Of a stretch of DNA of 64,000 nucleotides, positions 13,101-28,100 are shown piece by piece; position 1 is the stretch's first letter, and each line of letters begins with the position of its first letter. The stretch is from Megamerina dolium (Eukaryota > Arthropoda > Insecta > Diptera > Megamerinidae): assembly GCA_963854835.1 (NCBI GenBank), contig OY978525.1, positions 24,513,253 through 24,577,252 on the forward strand, written 5' to 3'. Under the pieces are notes generated by a model. The model was not told the origin of the DNA, made no database searches, and worked only from the letters and a program-made list of their open reading frames with translations. The position numbers and the translations under genes are program-made.

Positions 13101-16100
13101 ATGAAATTTAGATCTTCAAAAAAATGAAACTGAAATGATTCATCGATTTATCTCAAATTGTGACAGATGACTCATGAACGATGGTAGTTAAGAAAACCAA
13201 CCGTTTTTGAATTATCTAATATTATTTTGAATTCGACTAATATACTTAGTAGGTATATTAGAAATTGAAATTATAGCTTAGACACACTATAGCAAGATCA
13301 TGATGAAATCAAGTGCTTTCGCCAGAAGTAAGAAATGTCAAAAGTTGCTAAAATCTCCAGCAATGCCTGCGAAAATGATGTCAATGCTTGTTAATTACAA
13401 AATTAATTTATTATTGTACCAAAATTAGTCTAAAATATCTATATCTGTCAATAATTAAAACATTTTTGATTGTCTAATATTTGTTGTATTTGATTACAAT
13501 AACATAAAGTATGAACTGTCAATTGAAAACTAGGAGTAGTGTGAACGATAGCAAATTTAAACGAAAATACTGCAGAAGTTTCTTATGATGTGACGATTAT
13601 ATGTATATATATATATATTTTTTTTTTTTTGGGAACTCATTTCAAATCAAGCTCATTCTTTATTCTCTCAAATCACAACTAAAAAACTTAGCTTAACTCA
13701 TCAGCTTGTCATTGTACACACCCATATATATATCGTATATATAACAAAATAAACATAATTACATATATAGACTCTTATGTACCTCTAGTAAAGTTGTTAC
13801 AACTAAAATTGGCAACTTGTTGTATTCTTTAAAGAAATGTAGATAAAAGTGGGTGTTGACAGAAAATTCAATTTTGTACATTTATTTTGTATACATACAA
13901 CAATACATTGTACAATATACCAGTTGTACATACTCATATGAACGTATTGTACGTGTATGTATTTATTTATATGATGAAATATTCTACATATTTTTGTAGA
14001 GTATACCAAAAATACTATAAATGCTTTATACAGGTGGTTTTTATATATATTGAAAAGCGAAGCGAAAAAAAAAAGTAAACCAAAACAAAATAAAACTAAA
14101 CAGTACAAATTTGCTTCGATTTGATGCTATTTAATTATTTTATAAATATGTAGAAATAATTGTTTTTCATAAGTAGGCATTTTCTTGTTGTTAAATTGTT
14201 AGATGTCAAGATGCTTTAATATCAAAATAAATTACATTAGGTACTAAATATTTTCCACCAACAGTTTGCTAATTATTGACATACCTAAAGTGGTATACTC
14301 GTACTTAGGTATGTAAATATTTGCGTATATTAATCGATTTTCAGAGTATACAAGTATTAAAAGTACATTTGTATAGTAATTAAGCGCATTCTAATAGTAC
14401 ATTTAAATAGCAATTACGAATTCGGTAAGTATCTACATATTAAAATTGATTAAATTTCATTAATTTAATGACAAATACTAAGACTTTGGAGTAGCAAAAG
14501 TTTATGCTAGCATTATTTATGCTTATTTTATGCTAATTTTCGTACGAACATACAATCATCAAACTAATTTATTCAGACATGAGCTCTCAACTAGTAAAAA
14601 AAAATGTTTAAGAAATTCACTTCGGTAATGTCAAAACAGATTTTTTTGTTCGATAGCTTTATATTGTCGAGCGCAAATCAGAAGTCATATATTCTGTAAC
14701 ATACCCTTTATATGGGAAGTCAACTATTTTTTGACGAAAATATTCAAAAGAAATCCATTATTTTTGCATTAAATTCAACGTTTTATTTAGCATAGTTAGA
14801 TTTATCCGACTTAGGTCAAATATGCACCGTTTTGTTCGATAACTTGTTTCCATTTTGAAGGTAATTTCATAATGCCACTATCATAGAAACCTTCGTCCCT
14901 ATTGGCAAAAAACTGGGACAGTCGATTTTCACAAGTATCTCTTGAGGCGAATTTTTCACCGACAAATTCATTCGCCATAGACAGTAACAGGTAGTAATCA
15001 CTTGGTGCTACGTCCGGACTATAAGGTGGATGCATAAGAACCTTCCAACCAAGCTCCCGGAGCTTCCGGCGTGTCTCTATCGATGTGTGTGGACTGGCGT
15101 TGTCCTGATGGAACACAGTTCCTCTCCTATTGACCAAAGCTGGCCGTTTCTGGACGATTGCTTTCTTCATTGTTGACAGTACAGGTCCGAATTAAGAGTT
15201 TGGCTGTAGGGGAGCAGCTCGTAGTAGATGATTCCGTGCCAAACATATAGAAAAATCTTCCTGACCGTCAATCCTGGCTTGGCCATCGTTTGCGCCGGCT
15301 CACCGCAATTCGACCACCACCATTTCCGCTTGACGTTGTCGTAAGTAACCCACTTGTGTATCCAGCATTATTTAAATAGTTCCAAACGGTTTTTTCTGTA
15401 ATGTTTAGCTCCTGGGCAATAGAAACAGTGCTTACGTGACGGTCAGACTCGCCGATTTACATTATTTTATCGACATTTTGGTGCATCTTTGACATCAAAA
15501 TTACCGGAACTGAATCGACGAAACACTAAACTTACTTACTTACTTATGTGGCCATAACAACCGAATATCGATTTAGGCCGAAAATAACATGCTTCGCCAG
15601 CCATCTCTGTTCTTCGCTAGCTGGCGCCAGTTAGAAATTCCAAGCGCCGTCAGGTTCTCCAGTACTTGGTCCTTCCACCTGAGGTTTGGTCTTCCTCTTT
15701 TGCGTCGTCCTCCAGCGGGTTCCGAATATAACACCTTCTTAGCTGGAGCGTGTTCTTCCATTCGCTCGACATGACCTAGCCAGCGCAGCCGCTGGATTTT
15801 GATGCGCTTTACTATGTCAATATCGGCATACAGCTCGTACAGCTCATGGTTGTACCTTATTCGGTACTCGCCACCAACGCAAAGGGCGAGATCCAAAGAT
15901 CTTGCGTAGGACTTTTCTCTCGAAAACTCCAAGTATTCGCTCATCCGAGGTGGAAATTGTCCAGGCTTCAGCGCCATATGTTAGGACAGGCATGATGAGA
16001 GACTTGTAGAGTGTAGTTTTCGTTCTTCGAGAGAGGGCTCGACTTCTCAATTGCTTACTCAGCCCAAAGTAACACCTGTTAGCAAGAGTTATCCTACGCA

Positions 16101-19100
16101 TGATCTCCAAGCTGACGTCATTACTGCTGTTAATGCTGGTTCCAAGATAGACAAAGTCCCTTACTACTTCAAAAGCGTAGTTGTCAACAGTGACGTGCTG
16201 TCCAAGACGCCGGGACTCTTTGTTTGTCGACACTAGATACTTCGTCTTGCCCTCGTTCACCGTGAGACCCATCCGACGCGACTCTCTTTCCAACTCTGAG
16301 AATGCTGCACTGACTGCTCGCGTGTTCATGCCGATTATGTCAATATCGTCGGCATACGCTAACAGCATGACACTTTTGTTGAAGATAGTGCCATTATGTC
16401 GTAGATCAGCAGCTCGTATTATTTTCTCCATAATAAGATTGAAGAAGTCGCACGATAACGAATCACCTTGTCTGAAACCCCGTTCGGTATTAAACGATGC
16501 GGAGAGGTCCTTCCCAATTTTCACTGCACAACGGGAGTTATGCAGTGTCATTCTACAAAGTCGAATGAGCTTTGCAGGAATACCGAACTCAGACATTGTT
16601 GCGTAGAGGTAATCCCTTACCGGACTGTCGAAAGCGGCTTTATAATCAACAAATAGGTGGTGTGTGTCGATCTGTTTTTCTTGGGTCTTCTCCAGGATTT
16701 GGCGCAGTGTGAAAATCTGGTCGATGGTGGATTTACCAGGTCTGAAGCCACACTGATAAGGTCCAATCAGGTTGCTGAGCATAGGCTTCAACCTTTCACA
16801 CAGTACGCTCGATAGAACCTTGTACGCGATGCTCAGGAGACTTATTCCACGGTAGTTGGCGCAAATTGTGGGGTCTCCTTTTTTATGTACAGGACAGAGA
16901 ACACTGAGCCTCCAATCATCAGGCATGCTTTCATCCGACCATATTCTGCTTATGAGCTGGTGCATGCGGGTGAGCAGCTCATCGCCTCCGGTCTTAAACA
17001 ACTCGGCAGGCAGGCCATCAGCACCTGCAGCTTTGTTGTTCTTCAGCCTTAAAATGGCCGTTTCAACCTCGTCATAGTCGGGTGGTGGAACATCAACACC
17101 ATCATCTGTAATTGGGGTTATCGGGCATTCTCCTCCACTGGCGGAATTGTTCGTAGCATCGCCATTCAGTAACGTGGAGAAGTGTTCCCTCCATAGGCTC
17201 AGTACACTCTGGACATCCGTAACCAGATTCCCATTTCCATCACGACAAGAAGAGGCTCCGGGATTTAAACCTCCGAAACACTAAACACTATTCACATTTT
17301 CTGCCGTCTGGCTTGTGTTTTCGCCTTTATCGAAGAAAAACCATAAATATTACGTATTTTCACTCTACTGGTGTCCATCTTGCACCCGTGCTCAAGCAAT
17401 ACTGAGTCAAGCAATCACAAAACTGCCTGAAAAGTTTATTTAGAACGAAATCCTATCTTTCTAACGCCACCTAGCGTAACCCGGTCGCACTTATACAACG
17501 CGAGATACAGATTAATAAAGCCATCTATTGGAAAAATAATGGATTTCTTTTTACAACACCTGATCTTTATATTTACTTACACAAGTACTAAAAATATATG
17601 TTCGAAAACATATTTTTGTATGAGATGTAGGCGTGGTTTTCATCTGATAAGATTCATTCTTGAACTCATATGTTTGTTGATGCAAATATTCCAATATACT
17701 GCATTTCACTTCCATAGCTTTACATTTACATACACAAAGTCCAAAAATATATGTTCGAAAACGTATTTCTGTTCGAGAGGTAGGCGTAATTTTTGGTTCA
17801 ATTACACCAATTTTAGATGTGATCTATTTGTTGATAAAAATATTCTTATATACTGAATTTCAAGTTGATAGCTTTGTATTTATATGTGAATATTCTGAAA
17901 CATAATTTCACAAATTTTGGATTTTTCTCCGATTACACCCCATTTTCAAATTCATCTATTTACTGGTAAAAAAAAAAATAATGTTATATATTACACTGAT
18001 TTCCAGCTTCAAAAAACTGCAATATTTTCAACCTCAATCGCCGCTATTTCGAAATGTGGGACACCAATATTAAATGCCCCACTAATTACCATGACTCTTT
18101 TGTAATTTTCTTCTGCTTCTTTCACATATTCTTACTCCAATTTAAATACTACTAATTGTTTTCGTTGTATTATTGTTGTTGTTGTTGTTGATGCCGCTAT
18201 TGCAATAGCTATTCATATGCGCCCACAAAAAAAAAAAAAACTTGTTAACACAAGTGCTTATTTTCTTCTATATACGAGTAATACCTACATATTTTTTGGT
18301 TACTCAGCATATAAAAACTCTATATATTGATATTATTATTGTTGTAATTAGAATAAAAATGTAAACAATAATGAATTTCCTACACAGAAACTATGGTGGT
18401 GTTCATAGGGTGGCATTTTCGGTCTTTCAAGACGCACTTGAATGGATAAGCAAATGTCAATTCTTTTTCATCGAAAATAATCTATGAAATGTCGAGAACT
18501 CTTTCAATCCAGTCTTTTAGTATTCAACACAAAATTAATAATATTCGACGATGAATTAAAATTGTACAATATTAAGTAGTAGCCAATGTTGAAATAAGCT
18601 TTGAATTAATAATTAATCAATTTTCAATCTAAATTAAAAATTTATTTAATTGAAGATAATTTTTCACTCGGTGTAGAAGACGAATTTGTTATATTGGGAT
18701 ATTACACTTTCAAGATTCTGCTGTCGAAATAAGGCTGCAGCAATAATTGCATTGGTTTGACAGCAAAACATTGATAGTGGACTCTCCCCAATAGAATGAC
18801 ATATGCATATAGAGCGAAATCGCTGGGGTTTTCAACCAAGATTGATGTACATAATTGAGGCCTGACTACGAATGCAATTATGTTGGTTTCATTATTGTAT
18901 AATTGAATATTTTTAATATCATTGTAAAGCGAAGAATACTTATTGTGTAATCCGTAATCATTGAAAAATATGCGTTGGTTGTATTCTTCATCATCCATTA
19001 TGATGATTCAACTGTCAAATATGACTTAAAGCTCACGACGTTGATGTTTAACGTTATTTACTGTTACAAGTATATACTATGCTACAAATGTATGTAAATA

Positions 19101-22100
19101 TGTATATGTGGCACTTAAAGCCCCAAAGGGCTCATTGGTCGAGCTTCTCTTCCATTACTGTTGTGCGTCTTAAATTTTGGACAGTATTAGAATGGACCTA
19201 CGTATTTTAGCCGGTTCCGAACGGCAGAACACTTGTGACATCACTTTTTCTGAGCTTTGTCACAGAGTTCTTTTTAGAAGCTTTTTCATGGCAAGTTGTT
19301 ACTGTCGGAAGAATTGCCAATTGCTTGCCGACAGGTGGGTACCATTCGAAAGAAAAATCTTTTCGATATTAAATTTGTTATGCATCAGCCGAGTATTGAA
19401 CCACGACCTACAGATCAGAAGGCGAACACACTAACCACTGAGCTACGGCACCCATATTTAATTAAGTGTTTATAAAATAAACCTTTAAAATATTTGCCAA
19501 AAATTTGCCCTTCTAAAATTGGAATATAAAACAATTTCCGTAAAATTTATATTGTGTAAATGTACGACTATATTTAGGGATATATGTATGTAATTGATTT
19601 GGACAACTTCTCACATATATCACATATTGTACAAACAATATTTATACGAGTATGTATGGGTATATGCATTTAAATTGTAACTAAAAATACGAAGAGTAAA
19701 TGTTATAGCTTTCAGAGTTCTTTGACCTCAATACGAAATTGTCATGGATATGATGCTTCTTCTTTTTGCTCTGTATCACCTTCTTCTTTTTGTTCTGCTT
19801 CTTTCTTTCTTCAGTTTAGAGCTCTTACATGTATATTTTTATATGTGATATTTACATACATCCATAGTATTTATATGCATGTAATATAGAAATAAGAAGT
19901 AAATTTTATAACAAGAATGGCACCATAGATACCAAGTATAAGTATTAAAAACAAAACGGTATCATTTAAGGTACCCTACTACATATAGGAATATGACATG
20001 GCTGTATGATATATACGTAGCCTCTGGGAGAAAAATAAATCGATTTTAGCATAGTATTCTTTTAGCTCTATGTAAGCATATTTAGTCTAACGCACAGTGT
20101 CTCCTTCCCATATGTCAAATATGGTTATGTTAGACAAAAGAGCTCGAAAGTCCTGGCTGTTCGAAGTTAACAATGTTTCATGACATTGTATGGGAGCTAC
20201 ATTAAACAGTTCGATGTTAAAAATATTGTATGTCTTTGTAGGGGAAATTCAATAATAATGGTCGTGACTCGAACATTTCTTACGCAATTTGTTTCTAACC
20301 ACAATACTAATCAAACTGTAACTCTCGGTTTTTCATGATGGAATACTTCTTAAAATATGGCGTTATTAATTTTTTTTACAAATTTCGCGACTTCATATGG
20401 AAGCTACATTAAATCGTAGTCGGCGCTCGCCCTTTTCTTGCTAGATTATTTCTATCTACACAATTAATTCACAAGTCAAATGTGGTCATTCTAGACGATA
20501 GCCCTGACAGACGGCAGCGTTAATCCGGATTAACGAGTTAATTGAAATTAACTCTGACATTAACTGCGACTAATCCGCATTAGCTCGATGAGTTAATTCT
20601 CAAAATAAAGGAGGATTAGGTCAATTTACGATGGCAACATTCCTGGAAATTAACAGCTGTTTTCTATTGTGAATTTTTTCTCGATGCAACTTACAAAATA
20701 ATGATTGTGTTCGCAACAAAAAAAAAACTTTCAACAATTGTTAACAATTTTCGGTAGGAAAAGCGTTCCTGGTAAAATAAATCCAGCTGTCAATAGCGTA
20801 CTCTGAATGTTAATTTACAAGTTTCTGATAGTTTTCAGTTTGCGTACTTCTTATATATTTTCTCATATCGATAGTGACAGACGACAGAAATTGCAATGTA
20901 AGTGAGCATACCTAATAAAACAGCAATCAGCTGTTTACTTAATCCACAATATCGCCGTCTGTCAGGTTAATATGTTATTCGGATTAAGTGTGCTGTTAAT
21001 CCGGATTAAGGCTGCCGTCTGTCTAGGTTATTAGAACGCTTCATAATTTTAAATATTTCATAACTTTGTATGGGAGCTAGATTAAATAGTGCCCATAGCT
21101 CGAGAATTTCTCACACAATTATGGTTGTTCTAGATGAGATACTTCGTAAGTTATTTCGGTATAAATTTTTATTAAAATTTGCAATTTTGTATTGATCACA
21201 ATAAAAAGTAGTCTGGTTGGACTATTTCTAGGAAGATTATTCTCCACTACAATATTAGTCGCTTAATGTCAAATATTGTTGTTCTAAGCTAAAGACTGTC
21301 TAAGTTATGGCAGTTTAAAATTGAAAATAATTCCACAAACCATGTATGGCAGCTACAAGAAAGAGTAGCATGGCTGGCTCGTCCATTTCTTGCAAAATTA
21401 TTTCGTAGTACATCATCAAACTTCGTGTCAAATATTGTTGTCATAGATGTATCATAATATTTTGTATTTTTGAGTGGGTTCAAATTGTTAATAATTCCGC
21501 GATTAGTCTCCCCAATTGTTCCGTGTGGGCGTGTCTATAGACCGAGCATGCGAGGTAATGAAATTTGGTTAAAGTTAAAATATCTCAACATTGGTTCAAG
21601 TTACAGCACGAACCAGCTAGGGTACAGACAGAAGGACGGACAGATATCTTTAAATCGACTATTTGAGCATTATTGATCAAGAATATATAAACTAGTTTAT
21701 AAATATTAAGTTAATGTGGTACCGAACTTCAGGAAGGCTTTCTCATATTCAAATTATCTTTAGAATTCGTCTAACCTTCTTAGATTTAGATGCCTACAGG
21801 AATCTCCTCCGCTTTTAATCGAAGATCATTCCTTTTAGTAATGATGGAGGAAAATCCACAACTCAATCATTGCTCTTGTGGAAGTTTTTTCGACTTTCTT
21901 AGTCATTTCTATTGTGGAAATGATCTAGCCTTAGACAACCTGCACATTCTTCATTAAAAACTTTGTTGTATCGCGTTGAATGGCGTTCAATGGCTGTCAA
22001 ATAAAAAACTAAATGACACAGATGGCTAAAAATTTGACAGGCATTCATTCATATACATATGTATGTCGAATAATTCAATTTATCCAACATCACTAAAGTC

Positions 22101-25100
22101 ACTAACTAGGCTAATTATATATCATACATCCTGCACATATGAGAACAGTGATATACATTCATTAAAATTTATTATTTCAACATTAAAATTAATAAAACAA
22201 AAATATGATTCCTGGAAATAAGAAACAAAATTACAAAATACATACTACTCTCATTCATATACACAAAGACATGGTATTAATTACCACAGAAATAGGAGTA
22301 GAAGTAAAAATAATGGACTTGTTCGTCTATATGTATGTATCGGACAACTGACAGTTAGCCAACAAGCTGCAAGCAATAAACAAACAAACGGCTAGCGTAT
22401 AAGCAAATCATTTTGAAATTATAATATTTTGTACATAAATCTACTTCATAGTAATTTTTACGTATTTTTTTTTTTTTTTTTTTTTTGCTTTTATGCCACG
22501 TTCGTTCTACTTGAATTGTAAAGTGAAGTGGCAGTGGCTATCATGTACTGGCAGTCATAATAACAATTAAGTAAGTATGATGGCATATGCTTCATACTCA
22601 TATAACGACTACTAAGTAAATATACAAGTGCACGTAGTACAATTTCTGTTCTCTACGAAGACTACATACTATGACAACAGTGTTGCCATAATTATTGACA
22701 TACGAGTATGTATGCATGTATGAATAGAACTTCATGGATACCGATGTACAAGTGGCCAAATGTTACAAATCAGAATTTGGAAAAAGGCTAGAAAAGTAAA
22801 AGCATAACAGACAGAAAATCGTTTTTAAATTTATTTAATAATAAACAGAATAGTGAAATATGCCCATACTTATAGTTCTCATACTGTTTATGTACCTACT
22901 TATGTATTAGCATTGATGCTGTTAGTTCTCTGACGTCTTCATTTGCGAAATAATTAATTGTTCAATGCTGAGTGCATTAGAATTACATATTCATTTAATA
23001 CTTCATTTATAATTAATATATTCATTTAATACTTCGATACTACTCTGAATACTGAGTTGCGGTCAAAGCTACTGCTTCAAATAGATCGTTGAGAACTGGA
23101 GCTTCTAAGGTGGGCTCAGTAGAATTGTGTATAGCTACAGAATAGGTGCTTCAGGGTTTCAGGAATACGCCTTTTGTGCACGTGAAATGCTGTAAGAATA
23201 TTCCATGATTGTGCCCATGAATTCTGTTCTGTTGAGGAATAGAATCAACTTAAACATGATTTAGCGGTGTTTTTATTTATGTTTTTTAGAATACTTGGAT
23301 ATCAGAGAGAATGGCGCCATCTTTGACGTTTCTCGCTGAGTACCATTTTCCTATATGCCTTTTTGTGTCGTTTTCAAATATATTCATAGTTGTCTGATTG
23401 AATCGCTCGATTGTTTGCTGATACAGCAATATATTTTTAAATGTAGAATATATAGTGTGAAACTGTTTCTCTAATCGCTGCTTGGCTATCTACATAGTCC
23501 GCGTTATTTCGAATGGGTGCCGTAGCTCAGTAGCTAGTGCGTTAGCTTTCTGAACTGTAGGTGGTGGGATCAATCCCCAACTGTAATAACTTCAGCATCG
23601 AAACAATTTTTCTTTCGAATGGTGCCCATCTGTCGGCGATCCAATTGGCAAGTCTGCTGGCAGTAACACTTTGCCATGAACAACTTTTTGAAGAGCTCCG
23701 TGGCAAAGCTTAGAAAATGTGATATCACAAGGGTTCTGCCGTTCGGAACCGACTAATATAAGTAGGTCCCTTGTAATACTGTCCAAATATTAACACGCAC
23801 AACAATACTGGAGGAGAAGCTCTGTGGTATCAACCGCAGCCCCAACCCACTCCACCATTTTCTCTCCATCTGTGAAGGAAGTGAAGGTATTGCGCCGCAG
23901 TTCTAAGCCTAAGCGCCCTTTTCTAAAGAGTGTCATATATTTTTACCAGCCTTACTTAGTCGCACAGGTATCGGACAGGTATCTAAAATAGAGATCTCCC
24001 ATATCCTTCAGTTCAGAAACAACTCCGGCTGGTTGTAACATATCCTTCAACACTCAGTATGATTTATGGCTCAAAACGGTATTTTGTTTGCTACTTGATC
24101 GACCAGGGTCGCAGCCATTCTACCTACCTACTTAGTCGCGAAATCATATCTGGATCAGAACCTAAAAATTTTAATTTTTTTATTTTTTCTAGTTTAGTGT
24201 CTGCTCTTATCTGTCCGGTTTTACGCGTTCAGAGACATTTATATTATGGTATAGCAGTGATACCTGAACTATGGTGAACCCTGTTGTCGAGCCAAATAAA
24301 CTTGTTAACTGGAATTACTATCCTGTCTACTCATCAGAACTAGAAACTTAAGAGTATACCACTTGCTACATAGACGCTGCTTGCTTAAAGAGATTTTGAA
24401 AAATAAACCAACAAAATATAAGAAGAAATATACTTCTTCAGGATAGATGGACGCGAAATCAGACTCGTAGACGGAATGATCGTTTTCTTTATAGGTTTTT
24501 GTAAACTTTGCGACGATGAAAAGAAGAAGTTCTCTGTATAACATCTTCTATGATCGAACTGAGCATTCTATCGAGAACGTTTATTTATTCTTGATTAGTT
24601 TCCTAAAAAAATAATGGTTTGGCATTAGTGTCACCTCAGCTGATCTTATTGATTTAGTGAAATTGGTGTTACCACCGGTTGGCACCTCTACAAACCTACT
24701 CAGCTAAATATGCGAATTTGTAATTGACACAATCTGTATTATATACATAATTCTATTATGTCTTAAGCCGACTTAAGCGGTCATGTCTTCTGATCACAGT
24801 ATTTGCTACCCGTATATTCTTTCAAAACAATACAACAAAAACACTCTTACTCTTTTTCTGTCTCAACTATCCGCACAATCGGCTTCTTTTTCTCTACAAC
24901 TTTTTTTTGCGACTTATATGAATTAATGGTGTAAATATGTACAAACCTCTATACCTGCTTTGAAGTATATCCCTATATGTATACCTTTAAGTTGGTATCA
25001 CCCTCACGTAAATGTACATACTTGGATGCAACTTCTTATATGGTAAAAGTTGAATGTGTCAACTAAGCCAAAGAATAATAATAAAAAAAAAAAACAAAGC

Positions 25101-28100
25101 ATAAAGAAGAATGACTATGATGTAGAAAAAATACGAAGACTAAACAATAGTGTAACTATAATAACTTCATAATAACAGTACAACATAACATTAAGAGTAA
25201 CAATGTATAAATTATGCTTTCAATTTATTCACGCGCATCGTTGCAACAGTAGCAACAATGCAAAATACCACTATGTACTCGTATGCGGCATTTGTTCCTA
25301 CTTCTTAGACCTATAATTTATTGTAGTTTTTTTTTTTATTTCTTACCATGTAATAATTGCTTGTAATTGAAAATTAGAAATTATGATCTAGCGTAATTGA
25401 GAAAGACAATGGGTGTCTTAGTCTTAGTCTTAATACTGAATGGAGTCGCTGATTCGAGTCTTGATTCGCTCAAATTAACAGCATTTTTTCATAAAGACAA
25501 AATTTTGTTCTTCCAAACAGTGCCCATCTATTGCCCAAACATTACAATAAAAAGTTTCTCAAAGACAAAGCTTCTGAACAAATTATATTCCAAAAGATAT
25601 ATAGGAAATTACTTTTTCCTAGCCACTAGCAAAATTGAAAGTCAGACTTGACAAAAAAACTACAAAATAGCAAATTTCGTCCAGATTGAGAGAATTTTAG
25701 AGCTCGCACATGAGTTCTAAAATTGAAAACAAATCATTTTTCATCATAATTCTCAATGTTTAACCATAAAAACTCGTCTCTAGACGAGAGTCAAATGTAG
25801 ATCGACATCAATTAATTTCCCTTATGGGAGCATCCCTATAAAATTGGCATTTTTAGAAAATTCGCCCTTTGGAGTCACTTCTAAGGGTTTCAAATGGATG
25901 ACCAATCCCAATCCAAATTCAATCCAAAAATTGAAATTTTTATAATATATGCTCCCACTACTCAGAGCGTGCCCATAAAAAGGTAAAATATATGATAAAT
26001 CCCAGCATTTTCTCCAAACATACTTTCCACTTATTTCCATTCCTTAAGGGTTCGCACATACAGTTTTCTCCTCAATATTTCCTCTGAGTATACTTACCCC
26101 CCAACCCCTAAAGGGATTCCCATATAAAATGATCGAGAAAACACCTGTAATTCCACAAATAACCTAGAATTCGCTTCTAGAGGAATAAATTTTATTATTT
26201 TTTCCTCGTCAAGATTTCTTCTGGACACATAAAAGTCAGCAAATATATGCTTTACACTATCCCCATCTCTCAGGGGAGCTCCCATACAAAATGAGCAGAA
26301 ATAAAAACACCTGAAAATTTACAAATAACAACAGAACTTAATAGAAATCGCCTATAGAACAGTGGAATGTAATTAATTTTTCATTGTCAACATTTTCTCT
26401 GAACATACTTATGCCCTATCTCAAACCCTTAGTGGAGCTCCCATACAAAATGACCGAAAAACACCTGAAAATTGGTTCCTAGAGCAGTGAAATGTATGAC
26501 TGATCCTCATTAATTTTTCCTCATCAGTACTTTCTCTGACGTACTTACCACCTACCTCTACTCATTAAGGATACTCTCCTACAAAATTGGTCGAAAAAAG
26601 ACAATAATTAGGTGGCAGCACAATTTGTGCGGAATCGACTGTAAATACATGTCGTATGAGTAATTTCGAAATTATATCAATTTATTACAATATATATTTT
26701 TTTGACAATTAATCTCATAATAAAAATAAACAAAAAAAAAATAAAAATATAATTCGTATCAAATTTTATTTGCTAACCAACAGACGACAATAGCGACAAT
26801 ACCCATAACAGCAACATAATATCACCAATTGACCAGCCCGATTCGGATATTGGCGGTATCAGCCAACCATTGATACCATGCCCGATATGCAGTCGTACAT
26901 TTAATCCGATTACATTGGATAAACATGTTGGTATTTGCGAGAAGATGGCAACCAAAAAACGTAATGTCTTCGATTCGTCAAGACAAAGACGTGAAGGCAC
27001 TGAATTGGCCGCATATCCATTACCAAAGAATTATGGCTTACCACCAGTTGCAAATAAGCATGAACAACGTGGTCAATCACCGAAACCGCAACAACATGTA
27101 AGTAACCGTTCTTTCTCTTCTTATTCTTCCATCTACTTATATTTTCTATACTCTATTTAATGCGCCATCTTACAAACCACCAATTGCATATGATACGTAC
27201 ATACATACGTAGATTGCCGCCTCACCCATACTAACACGCAAACGTTCGACCGATGATTTTGTACGCTCCACTGCACGTACATCGATGCGCAAGTTATCAA
27301 CGTCATCGTCTATATCGAATACAACAATAGCAACAAATGCATCCGCACCACCAGCCACCATCAATGCTGGTGGTGGTCATTTTCAACGGGATCATCGCAT
27401 GCGCTCATCGGAGCGTTCATTGACAAAGCGCAGCATACAACCGCCACCCGCTGAACAATGTCCGCATTGTGAACGTTGCTTTGGCATTAAAGCCTACGAT
27501 CGTCACGTGGAATGGTGTAAGGAGAAGGCATTACAGGCATCTATTAAGCAAACATCAAAGACAGAACAAAATATTGCAAAGGAACGTCTCGAGGCACGTA
27601 CCAAATATCGTGCGCCATGTTTGAAGTAAGCATACACTGAATTTATTATCAATTTACTCCTATTGTTTATTATCTATTTGTCATTTTTTTTTTTGTGTTA
27701 TTCAATTTTTTCTTGTTTTATTTTCTTTTCTATTTTATTAGAACAAAACGATCGTTAAATCGCGATAAATATTCGGGTTTCACGGGAGCTGGTGATGAGA
27801 ACGAATCAATCGATAGTCCGAAATCGTTCAATCATAGCTCCAATAGCAGTAATACGAGCACAAACATCGTTAATAACAATAGCAACAACATAATGTCACT
27901 TTCAATGACATCGTCAATAACGAGCGAAAGGTAAGCATATGCTATTTGTATGGAAATGAATAAAGGTGGGACTGCATGGCACGTGTGTTTGCGTGCGTAG
28001 CTTCGATTAAAGGACTGTGCATACTATTACTAAGTTGCTTTTCATAGAAATATGGAAATAATATGACTTATGGAAGACTTCCATATTAGAAAACAAGAAA

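Larger units (their letters stand above)
7193..26783 (+). other. Intron 1 of the giant gene (19.6 kb)
   Basis: Inferred from the phase-matched donor GTATGA at 7193 and acceptor CCAACAG ending at 26783. It contains at least a dozen repeats: MITEs, two mariner relics, an RTE LINE, SINEs and three families of reiterated units. It also holds one small antisense ORF at 18702-18998. No exon of another gene was recognised in it. A transcript would be needed to prove that exon 1 belongs with exon 2. Confidence 0.65.

Noticed and set aside
15844..17001. Host reverse-transcriptase-like gene
   Set aside because: Flanked by a target-site duplication and ending in a TAAG repeat; it is a truncated, frameshifted LINE.
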